Below, piece by piece: positions 53,701 to 63,100 of a stretch of 64,000 bases of DNA. The translations under genes and the position numbers were made by a program. Every line of letters begins with the position of its first letter. The stretch's first letter is position 1. A model generated the notes under the pieces. The model made no database searches. It was not told the origin of the DNA and was given only the letters and a program-made list of their open reading frames with translations. Source of the stretch: Symbiodinium natans (lineage: Eukaryota; Sar; Dinophyceae; Suessiales; Symbiodiniaceae); assembly GCA_905221605.1 (NCBI GenBank), contig CAJNDS010002790.1, positions 329,501 through 393,500 of the forward strand. The letters are read 5' to 3'.

Positions 53701-54121
53701 ATTTCCCGTTGATCTTGGGTGTCTGATCACGTGCGGGCAGGACATCTGTAGGATCATCTTTGTGAACGATGATGGTTGTACCCAGCTGCACGCGATGTCT
53801 GGATTGGAACTTGACGAACTTCTCCATGTACCCATCGGGAGTAGGATCCAGGAACCAGCGAACTTCATCGGGTTCACCTTCTGGTTGGGCAGTTGGCTCA
53901 GCTCCCCGAGGATCGGAAGAGCTGGCCGCGGTTCCCGGTTGGGATGCCGCGGAGCGGACATCCTCCGGTCCCCGCTGCCTCGGCAAAGGATGCGCCCGTT
54001 GCCTGTCTTGGTGATGGCGTAGACGTCGATCTGTTGGCAGGATGATCCTCTTCCACGAAAGGAGCCGGCCCTTCCGGAACGGATGGGGATGCAGGCCCTG
54101 CGGGATGTTGACGTTGAACAT
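47732..54121 (-). CDS. Retroelement downstream ORF with Tpt1/KptA-like domain
   Basis: A 2129-residue ORF with an ATG at 54121. The codon just upstream in frame is TGA, so this ATG is the only start. Visible features: a possible Cys-rich zinc site at about 578-640 (CQAC, YCPFC, HAAGC); a CCHC knuckle at about 963-978 (CLACGNYGHNTRNC); a Tpt1/KptA-like region at about 1400-1540 with AIRATSGHS, GYHTTAPELLANIVAKGL, GRVHSHFG and AVITINGMFLIQRQIP; a zinc ribbon at about 1646-1665 (CPCCG, CLTCG); and a basic tail ending SRKGSGKKG. Acidic low-complexity linkers separate these. Tpt1 enzymes transfer ADP-ribose to RNA 2'-phosphates. The region here keeps the spacing of the core motifs, but catalytic competence is unproven. 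The N-terminal 550 residues are not recognised. Confidence 0.85.
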   Translation of the reverse strand: MFNVNIPQGLHPHPFRKGRLLSWKRIILPTDRRLRHHQDRQRAHPLPRQRGPEDVRSAASQPGTAASSSDPRGAEPTAQPEGEPDEVRWFLDPTPDGYMEKFVKFQSRHRVQLGTTIIVHKDDPTDVLPARDQTPKINGKFGTSSEQVYLRRVTTHLAKLYGMSQSNRAGAFHMATFMKKGDVEWLRLYKVLYEKVFLCTIRQLPTPGTMFAAVMQSTATGELGIFHFNSSPEQRALLTAGLRKFSASIRQASTPDVTAVRSSKTIILADFEVWTKTKNRLTYTMASKLQEKGWYDAHSYCQTVDESLDPLLPEGFQVVATKARDAVREWRGPGQSIDVTAHVYLSFRAINDLLVWEHGNATPENMRKWFVDPIMDLSDLLQRAVIVTLNDDPRFIGKDVGAAMPWAAIDWIAVELRARGCIVFTSSLLWARIAVTLHKGSDNFRINPEEMHLAVAAFDKHLLQEKIITLCMAPPESMGDCEPHLDSVNMETADAKAVFAPSRSDDVRTASANDDTQERHQRVVERASELEGIRGGVDMTWVDADIAMVSPEPFYDGETYWIDIEGLISKHPTAPSGQFHVCQACVDEFNTLKGSFQGEFGPIQSPAYCPFCSLKAMWDKDYGINKWEEVRKSERHAAGCAIFAQKHDFVYQDGSPVIPKEDLKSYIFACSKVAYTNYGKIVSSSAGLRLNTKQASEYTRWAKGRRLSWDFGYTVDGMACLLPLYDAGNAAYAGFLHSIFDQDEVKGMYNGNADPAAELMGDTLEVALGILTIACRYPSAFEAWGSYEDHLACLRGIERSFYRFAAAEAVRITAVENRKRRPPRANDAETIQQIMEYENTLLQGEWHAVLVDRVLPIEEPVLGTLSPEDQRPEEFSAAPVPSAEPRGGEPEGEDQAHEGEALGSSGVEPEGQEDDDMGVPEASSIPTMQEPNETELGEISRPCEGYVRALNALRITAGMQPPSMCLACGNYGHNTRNCEANGGYNALVVNEAFSIIGKSLAKMHKSSSTPPTEIFQRWAEKNLRDAARAPQVPGTASDTPGGDGESVEPGAAASSEDSRGPLPRRRQASISVEDPTVVVIEVDEEPEETATRMLRPKRRPQPRPDLPEPKAAPAPRRWIANNAGNARSFVEIRYHEPKSCLDIIKSIEDVSWVGGQSIYEIGLQSQDATRRLIEQEVGGDVATHPLRSDIDEYPSSNVGYVNIGKLVIGGDLRLLPIKGARFAHRHFSALVPATSSNDNHRNRDYHRRIKSLGYDVQRLLRHRLANRETNYMHNQLPTIPCDTGGWVMLKDFINLENFWQSGRYYARSSARDDNSEYQRRIQMLIDYAYYEYRTNGRIRLQFLGIKIVAPKPGQRASDTPWDGTPGVGATQRAQLEELGGHRLTHDITSGTLRRCDNWVQPWAIRATSGHSSNSNSLVRVNDDRVACHLTTSLVNQIGGGYHTTAPELLANIVAKGLLPGGGASGGRVHSHFGTFPPWDPRNQTVRTRIPGRPRSPIAVLYVPAYELMRYNAVITINGMFLIQRQIPFEAVKHVWICMPSQGRYFEFSEVFKVYSKELSKEMVEGYGDARINPDRDPPKPSVEDLVSTMEGTDAGPHEGERREILQAIEQAGDTVPGNIIKRAFQFLSRTFRRVTTHTTTSDPLILRVCPCCGRHTPASFAICLTCGRVFLSMGRIQHVRANPEPERIDPEVVRQALNQAAAVVNNEVVEIDVEEEPTSEPVQEDALPLRGVQNPAGDAEANSPRESVAEPEAEEIPDEIRDMYRDVEMEAPNQEEVEMDAQNQRAFVLVGDREGDSLDDRNERKARLALECNVNIDTDYAACVDHNFRLYCHLDAFFAYVLVHKWNLFEKIIMTPYKKMKDQFASGMRHDASGTWPIVPIDEDTALPRDLMEDEVRQYASSVENQQFMIERYYANKFVFYVMRGAIQLGYNKESFNLPMIPDEAEDPKAFAEAGQRVHMFMAKIIYQVLNVRLYSYTKPNAEIPYHAAFKYINPIQLLSLMDSQKVSVNNLLVMRDSGCALPNQYSKKLDRWLSDQKKDMSILKLKPTQYLENPKASALYLAYDPSASAPSVTSSGGSRHPEADETDTPARAKARMSQPKPKTSHPGTPQAAPKDPRGHSRKGSGKKG

Positions 54122-54143
54122 TCACCCAAGGCGGGTGCGAATT
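54122..54143 (-). promoter_or_regulatory. 22-nt intercistronic junction between the two retroelement ORFs
   Basis: On the minus strand the upstream ORF ends in TAG (54144-54146). After 22 nt, of which the last three are TGA in the downstream frame, comes the ATG of the downstream ORF. Because the downstream frame is closed by that TGA, ribosomal frameshifting or stop readthrough cannot join the two ORFs. Reinitiation, a separate trans-spliced mRNA, or an unseen intron is needed. Confidence 0.7.
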
Positions 54144-57100
54144 CTATGCCGGAGGAAACACCGTGCCTGTTGGATCGGGCTTCAGGTACAGCGGCTGTTC
54201 ACGTCCTTCGGAGTAACACTCGGCTCGCAGGTTCGTGATCTCGGACATCCAAGACCTGTGAGTCCTGTACATGTCGTGGACCGCCCTCAAGACGTTCTGC
54301 TCGGCAGCCAGCTGGTTCCACGAGCTGTGTGAAAAGGAAGCTGGTAACCCGAGACCGGTTGGTGGCGGGGCCATGACGACAGTTGTCGCATTCACCAACG
54401 ACTCCCTGAGCTCGGCTCCGGTCGTTCTCGATGGTTCCGATGGCCACACCGTCCGACTGTCGTTGAGGTATTCGTGGGCTGTATGCATGGCGACCGACAA
54501 CCCTTGGAGGCTGTTGACTGCATGAGCGACCGCCGCGGACACGTTCTCCGGGGGGTCGACCACGATCTCGATCAGATCCCACACATTCATCTGCGTGTGC
54601 TCGGCGACCTGATTGTGGCTTCTCAAGCAGTAACCCACTTGCTTCGCCATTGACCATATCAGATCCAGCAAATCCCAGAAGTCCTGGGTGAGGAGCATGC
54701 ATGGTAGCCCTTCACGACGGTTGGGGAGGTTCTCGCGAAAGTAGGAATTAAGCCGCATCCAGTCGTTGTACCTGGTCACATAGATCCACGGACTCTTGGT
54801 AACGACTGTTCTGCAAATGACATTCGGATCAAGATATCCGTCCATAGTCACCACCGTCAAACATGGATATTGAGGATCCAAACGCCCTTGTTCAGCATCT
54901 TGAACCAAAACGTCGACGAACATGTCAATGTTCTTGAAGAGGTCAATCTCAATGACGTGGTCCAGAAGCTCCTGCAGCACCTGTCGAGTCGAATCAGTGC
55001 TTATCGCAGTCTTGACGACCTTGATAAACGTTGTGACATGGCTAAGGACTGTCTTGTAGCTCTCCGCACTCCTTGCTGGCAACAGGCTTTCCACCACACC
55101 TCGAAACAGCTCCCGAACTCTGACTTCAGGAAAACCATATGGGCTGGATGGTGCCGCAACTGCCGCCAAAAGGATAGCTGGCACTCCAAATTCCACCCAC
55201 GCAGCAATGTTCGCATTCGTGGCGACCATGCCTTGCTCCAATCGTCCAGGAAGAGGTTGCCCTCTCAATGATCGCAGCGCATGACATGTCGTGCGCAAAG
55301 CAGTCATCCCATTGCCGATGGGGATGTTGATGCTCGATCTCTGGTACGGCAGGGAAAAGAGGTCTTGAGGTCGCGACCATGGAACATGCGGAGGAATGGG
55401 CCTCTGCTGTTGTCCGTCCATGCTGGTTCTAGGACCGGCGGAGCCGAGTCCCTTCCCCAGATGCAGATCCGAGCCGGCGGAGCCGAACCCCTCACTGCAC
55501 TTTGGATTAGGGTCGGAGGATCCGAACCCTATTCCCGGTGTAGGACAGACAATTATGCAAGTACCTTGGAACTCGTGATGCACCTGACTGTTACTGCATC
55601 GCAAACTGACATGAACAAGTACACATGAAGCTGCCACATGAACACTCTGAGCAGAGCCCCTGCGGATGTTACGAGCTTCATCACGCCATGCGTTGTGCAA
55701 CAACTTTGCCATGTGTGGTGTATAGTTTCCTGCCTCCCTGAGTGCCTGACCTCTTGGTGTGCCATGTTCATGTGTGTTGTCGCACGTGACCCCTTTGAGG
55801 TCCAACATGGTTGACACATTCGTGGCAATACACCATGCTTTGAGTAAAGGAATGCCGTCTTTGTCAACAACACCCATCATGCAACCGTCCATTCGTGCAA
55901 CACGCAATGAATGCTGCTTTATCAGGGCTTGAACTTCGGGCCAACTCCAATACAAACAGGTTTTCGGCAACTCAAAAGCGATTTTGGGGGAAAATACCGC
56001 CAGCTTTCGCAAAAGGCGTTTGAGAGCTTTCAGTAAGTCCCTAAATTTCTTCCGATGTTCCTTTCCCTTTTCAGTTTCACCCCCCATTTCGTTCACCTTG
56101 ATCCAGTTGGACCCCCCAGTGCACGGAAGAGAAGCGAAAACAAGAATCGGACATTTGGGATTGGATTTTCGGAATCGTTCCGCCTCCTTGAGGATGTTGC
56201 TTTCACATGCCTTGGTTTGGGCTTGGAGAGCTTCATGCACGCGCATGACGTGAGCTCCCCTTGTAGCACTCGAGGATTTACCCAAGCTACTGTCCTTAGA
56301 GCAACAGAATTCAATGATCATCCTGTCCTTGCCCGACGGCAACTTCTCAACAGAACTGCAGGCCTTGGGGTCCTCAACCCTGGCGTCCCGTTCAGAAAGC
56401 ATTTTCAACAAGAGGCGTGACACTTTACTGGTTCTCTTTCCACACCCATCCCCGTGAGTCTCGACTGCTTCACGTGATGCATGATGATGTTGCATGCCGC
56501 ACACACCCTTCATGTTTTCAGGGGCTTTGAGTCCATGAATGAGAAACTCAGTAGCTTCGTTGACATACATGATGTTCGGGGCCCCGCTTCCCTGTGGAAC
56601 GCAGATCCTCCGACCGTGGCAGCAATCAGCAATTGTGAATCTCTCCCACTTCATGCAATCAACTATGTTTTTGTACTGTGCCGACTTTCGAAACTTCGGC
56701 TTGTCAGGAACCTCGACGATAGTAGTCGCCCCTTTCTGCCGGGCTTCAAAGACTAAATCAATGATCTCCCCCCAGGGGTAGTCTACGACGCCTCGGTCCT
56801 CATAAAAGCGTTCTCTAGGATCAACATCAAGCCATGAAGCTCGATTCAGCGCCCCTGCTCCTATGAACAGAGCGTTCCGAAGATCCTTGAACGACCATTT
56901 AATGATGTCTTTGCAGTACTGGTAGGCGCCGCGTGCATTCGCTTCCGGCACGCAGATGACGTTGACGTCCGGCGGTGCATACGTCTGCCACCAGTTATCC
57001 TCTTCCAGACCTACGAGCAACCACACGCGAGGGCTACTGTTTTCGACATCCGAAGCTTTGATCGTCATGGAAAACCCTATAGCCCCGCTGAGCGAGTCAC

Positions 57101-60100
57101 TCCGTGCCTTAAACATCTCTTTCCCGTGCTTGTCTTGGAAAACAACTTCATGATTACCAGTCCCAGCACGAGTCACCTCGATGAATTCGGGCACGAATGT
57201 AGATTGAGGAAAATCTGCTTCTTTTGCGGCGCGCGCAACAGCGACGACGGTAGATTCGAGCGCAGGAATTTCGTTGATATCACCCCCCATGCCTTCAGAC
57301 CCAGCGCGAAAAACACCCCCATACCCCCCATGGGCGGCGCGGACCACTAAGTCGCACACTTGCCTACAGAGCGCGGGCGAATCGCGAACGCGACAGCGCG
57401 AACAGTCGGGCAGCGGGGACGCAGACACGGCAGGCGACGCAGTGCGGTGCACACGCGTCGTCGCCGCCGAGCCCCGTTGGAAGTGATATTGAAACACAGC
57501 GCGCTCGACATACCGATCGAATTTCTGAGGTTCCGACGGGATAGGGACCTCATCCTCGATACGATGCCATTGCCCTTCACGTAGAATCCACGTGGACCGC
57601 AAATACTTCCCCGGTCGCAAAGCACTGGGGACGCCGCGGAGCATGCGCGGGAACTTCACCACCAAGATCGGATCAGTACTGTCCGTTTCCTGGACACCCT
57701 CCTTACTGGACAAACCGGCCCTACACAGCTCCTGGGGCAAGATAGGTGTTTGCGTGTAAGGAAAACAGGGAACCTCGTTCTTAAACGAGTAGTGCTGATG
57801 ACCTTTCTCATCAGCCGATTGTTGGTGTGTAGCCTTCATCATGTCCATGACCTCAACACTCGAAAGCATCGTGGGAGGCATGATGTTAATTAGCTGACAC
57901 GCGTGAGCCCAGGAGACGTGGTCTTTAAAGGCCTTCGTGTGGATATCGGCCGCCATTTTGGCGGTGACCTCGTAAGCCAGAGACACGTACCCCTCCTGGA
58001 ACACCTCGTGCATCCACGCAATGCAGATCCCGTGTGAGCGTTCCAAACGGCGCATCGTCGGGTTCTTGCCTGTGCGGACCACGCCGATCATCGTTTGATT
58101 GTCATCGTAGAACACGAAATTAGGATCTTTGCCCCCAATCAAACGCCACAATGTGATGGCCGGAATGCCAATACGCGACATCGCATAGTCCGCAGCCACA
58201 ATTTCCGCTTCGGGAGTAGAATGGCTGGCGCAACCCTGTCGCTTACTGACACCTGCCAACGGGAACCGTGTATGCGGTCCCTGAATATGCATGTGAGCCC
58301 CCGAAGTAGAACGCAAACTCTCGCCACAACCAGCGTAATCCGCATCCGCATACAACCCTATGGAAGTAGCATCCATGGAATCGCCGACCCATCCGATCAT
58401 CTTATGACCTTTGGACTGATGGACGTAGCACATCAAATGATGCAGAGCCGCATCCTCCTTCTTGGACCACTTTGTAATGCGTCGCGCAAGGTTGTTTATG
58501 CTTCGCAGCAAATCAAACCTGCAAATTCTTGCAGCATAGAGCAACTTCATGAGGATGCTCGCCGCATGCGGGGCAAGAGTACCCCTGTCTGCCTCATCGA
58601 GTTCCGTTTCCTGTGGGCCCTTGGGAACCGGTGGTGGAGGTAGAAGCCGTCCGCCCTTATCGACAGGCATTGTGTGTCCACACCATTGACACCGATGGCT
58701 TGCAGCACCTGGATGACAAGGCGCCCTAGCCGGGTGATTTTTGGTTTCTTCAACTGGACTGGGAGATGGTACCTTCTTGAATTTGTCCACAGGAAATCCC
58801 GTGGTTTCACAGTACTTTTGCACTGTCATTTCGAGATAGGTTTCCATGTCATAAGTGACACTTCGCACCTTGGTGTTGTCGTGAAGTTTAGCCTCTCCCT
58901 TTGAGATTCGACATCCCAAATACAAACCAAGCGGAGTTTCCTCCTCAAGACGAAGTTCCTTGCGAAGCATGTTCCACCCCTTCGGGAGGTTCTCCGCCGG
59001 ACCGGCGAGCTTCAGGTCGTCGACATAGATGACCAATAGGAGCTTCATTCCTGCATGGAAGTAAAGAGACGGCCATTCCTCACCAACTGGTGCAAAACCC
59101 ATCTTCTGGACTGCGGTGTGACAATGTTGTTCCCACATTGTACCAGCGTCCGGATGCCCATAGAGTGCTTTCACGAGCCTGCAGACTGGTCTGCGAAATT
59201 TCCTCCGGTTCACCGAAGGATGCCAAGCCTCGTCTGGAAGTTCAACCCAGCACGGAGTCCCCGTCAACTTAGCCTGAATGTAGGCCTGGATAGCATCCGC
59301 CATCTGAACGTCGTTCCCGGGTAGGCACCCGTAGAAGTCGGCCCAACGAGACGCATCAAAGGTTGCCGGAGAGTTTCCGAGGTCCTGGAACAGCGCCGCC
59401 TCCATATTCTGATCTTTGACTTGATCTCCAAGCAGCACACCTCTTCCTTTGAACTTCCTTGCAGGGTCCCCTTCTTTGAGTTGATAGTTCTTCTCATAGA
59501 TGAGACCATGCACTCTTGCCATGTGCACCTTCGCGTTGGACTTCTTCGCTTCTCTGACCACGTCGTCGTACTCCCGCACTTGGCTAAAGTCAAAGACTTC
59601 CTGATCCCATAAGCCTTTCCATTCTTTCATGAACGCCTCCATGGCCTTGGGATTTTCGTACATCTCCTTGCGGTTGACTGGACGTGTAACCATGGCGTTG
59701 AAGCACGGCGCTGCACATGCAAGCTTCTCTCTGTGTTTCTCTTTGGTTGATGACACACATGGCATGCGAGGAGCTCTCAATCCGAACTCTGCCAATTCAC
59801 TTGGAAGAGCAGGCAGCACATCGTCCAGAAACATTTCTGTGGCAATCTGCGTCACCTGTTCCTCGCACCATGTCCATCCAGTAGTCGTCCCCGCCCTGAA
59901 GTCCAAATCGATCTTCTCCGCAGGTACGACCTTGGGAAGTAATGCCTCCAACGATGCAACGAGTGCGTCTTTATGCTCTTTGCCTTTCTTCTTCTCCTTG
60001 GCCTCCTTCTTGCGAGCCTTCTTGGCCTCCTTCTCTTCGACCTTCTTGATCTTCTTAAGTTCGATCTTCCTGCCTTCGCTTCCGAGCTTGTGCCATTCTT

Positions 60101-63100
60101 CAGGAGTGAACTTGCCCTTCGGACGTGTGGAGGGTAGCAATCGTCTACCATCACTCCCAATCTTGAACGGAGCCCCCCGCTTGTCGATTTTGCAAGGTTC
60201 GCCGTCGTCATTGATGTAGACACGACCGTCGCCGGGAGTACCGAACTTCCAGAACTCAGGTTCCGGTCCAATGAGTCCAGCTTCCTTGAGCTTTGCGATG
60301 ATGAACGCAGGGTCGGTCTCGTCAATGTCCGGAATAGCACGCCCCGTTGGACCGCGTGATGACGATGCAGGTTCCCCTTTGCCGTCCGGAGGTTCCGAAA
60401 CGGGTTTGAGGGAAGTACCACGCTTAGTTTCCCTTTTGCTGCTCGGAGGATCCGAAGCAACATCCGGTACTCCTTCGCTCTGTGGTACACTTCCTGCACT
60501 GTCGAGAATGGAGTCGCCAATCAATCTGAGGGCTTTGGCATCTTCAGACTCCAATGCTGGTCCGTCGCGAGGTTCACCGGGTTGATCATCTGGAAATTCT
60601 GAAAGATCAGGCACAATGTCATCGTTCTCCATGACATAGTCGAGCATTTCCTTCTCCATGGCTTTGACGCGTTCTTGGCGATCAGGTAGGTCACCACCAT
60701 CATCGCCATTGTCGTCATCATCGTCGTCGTCACCTCCTCCTGGTGGCTTGTCCTTGATTTCTTTTCCTCCGAGATCCTTTCCTTCTTTCAGTCCTTCAAG
60801 TGTTCCGTTCATCCTCTCATATTCGAGCTTGAGCGGAAAGGCAATTTCATCCGGCATGATGACCCGTTCGGTGATGTAGGGAATTTGAAGCTTGCGAGGC
60901 ACTTTCGCATCATGTGCGAAGTTGGCATTCGCGAACTCCTTCATGTCCCACACACGATATTTTCGTGACCATGTTTGCCCCGCATTGAGGACATACCCTG
61001 CGAAAATGCCAGGTATCCCCTTCGGGTCGAACTTTCCACCATACGTTGGTTCACGGGTCTCGGTCGGTTTGAAGTAGACCTTTGCTCCAAACGGAATCAA
61101 TTTTCCCGGGAATTCTTTCCCAGACATCCTCTGCCACGCCGACTCACCATCCACATCCTCGGCGTTGAGATTGTGAGTGACGCAATTCAAGGCATAGGGC
61201 CAATAGTTCGCAGGTAGTCCTGCATGCAGCAACGATGTGGATGTAGCAGTGATGACGAACTGATTGGTCCTTTCCGCCAGAGAGTTGTTCATAGGACGCC
61301 CTGGCAACGAATGATCCAATGGAATTTTGAGCTTGTTCATCGCCGCAATGAACTCATCTGCGCAGTCACTATATGCCAGCCTCACTTTCTTCTTTCCCAT
61401 GAATCTCTTCATACATCGTACAACTTCTCCTTCTTCTCTGGAGATTGTGGGATATGCTGCAACCACCTTCGTGGCCACGTCGCGGAATACCAAGATTTCA
61501 CGGAGCTCGTCGTCAAGACCCACCCCCTTATCCGTGGCTTTTCCCATATCCACAAAGTCGAACGTCACCAAGTCACCCCACTCATTGACTTCTCGTTTGA
61601 ATGCTCCCTTTTGGGTTCTGAAGTGCTTCATCTTTGCTCTCACGCACGCGTCACAATAGGGATTTCGGAATCGATGGGTACAAAGATGAGCCAAGGTGTT
61701 CGCTTCGGCCTTCAAGGTGCCGACCTTCGCCCTTCTATCTGGACCAGATTCGTCACCTTCCACGTCGATCTCCTGCGCGTCGCCCTCAGCCTCAACTGGA
61801 AGTTCGGCTTGTGGTTCATCTTCACGAACTTCATCGCCTGCGACCACTTCGCCATCTTCTTCTTCGTCAGCTTCGGAAGCTACGTCGGGGATCTCCTCGC
61901 CGATGTCGTCAAGACCTGGTACCGCAACATACGTTGAATCGTCGTCGGTATCATCGTCCACCTTGTCCTTGTACTTCTGCACCAAGCGGAACATTTCCAT
62001 CGCTTCGGGTTCCTCATGGGCTTTAGCTCCTTTGCTTCCCACTCTGACATAGGGGATGTCTCCTTGCACGAAGAATTGTATCCTCTCGCCAGCATCGTTC
62101 ACCATAAATGGTGGACGTCCCGCGGGCCACACAAAGGAATAGCCGTGAAGCATGCATCTCTTCCCAACTGACAGCACAGAAGGTGTATTCTCCAATACAT
62201 GTGCTTTGATGGGCTCCTTGAAGGATTTCGTCAAGAACTCCGCCGTCTGGTTGGTCATAGTGACACCATTCGCCGTTTGGAACGATGTAGACTCGCAGTC
62301 CATTGCAGTGTCGATGCCGTGCTTGGCGACCTTTTCTAAAGAGATAAGGTCATGTCCGCATCCTGTGTCCATGATGAATTTCAGCTTCCTGCGAATAAAT
62401 TCTGGTTGGACCATACACATGTTCGGGTTCTTCATCAGTTCCTTACGACTCTCATCAACGCTCAAGGCTCTTTCATGGAATTTCCCCTTCTTGTTGTCGA
62501 ACTTGAACACAATCACCTTCTCGGTTCCTGGAATCCTAACTGGTATGCATCCTCCATCTTTGCCCAGACACATATCTTCCATCAATCGAGCCCTAGCTCT
62601 TGCTTTGTGCTTCTCGTACTCGACCTCCGAGATGTGGTTCTCGTGCTTCAGGTTCGCTTCTGTAAAAAGTCGCGGGGCGAATCCTCTATCTTTGTGTGAT
62701 CGCCTCGGCCTCGATGACACGAACTTCGTTCCCCGTTCGAAGGAAACCTTGAGGTCCTTGACGTCTCTGTGATAGGATCCGATCTCATCGTCGGTGGAGC
62801 AATCTGACGCCGCGTCGCCATCAATTGACTCATCGTCAGAATCACCATCACCATCACCCAGGGATCGAAGAACAGGTACTGCAGGCAGACCTCGAATCGC
62901 AATCGCGGGTGCGGCAGGTTCAGGCTTCTTCTTCTTGTCCTTCGCCTTCGCCTTTGCTTTTGCCTTCGCATTCGCGTCGGTTTCCCCGGTTGCGGGCGCT
63001 GCCTTAGCCGGGTCATGCTTGAAAGGGCAATTCTCTCGGCTGCAGGATCCGTTCTTGCTCCACTGAAAGCAAGGTCGTTCCGATGGTTTTGATGACGGGC

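Noticed and set aside
57944-57972. Dinoflagellate spliced-leader relic (GCCATTTTGGC resembles part of the leader)
   Set aside because: It matches only about ten bases, within the RNase H-proximal coding region, and the flanking leader sequence is absent. No other leader-like copy was seen.
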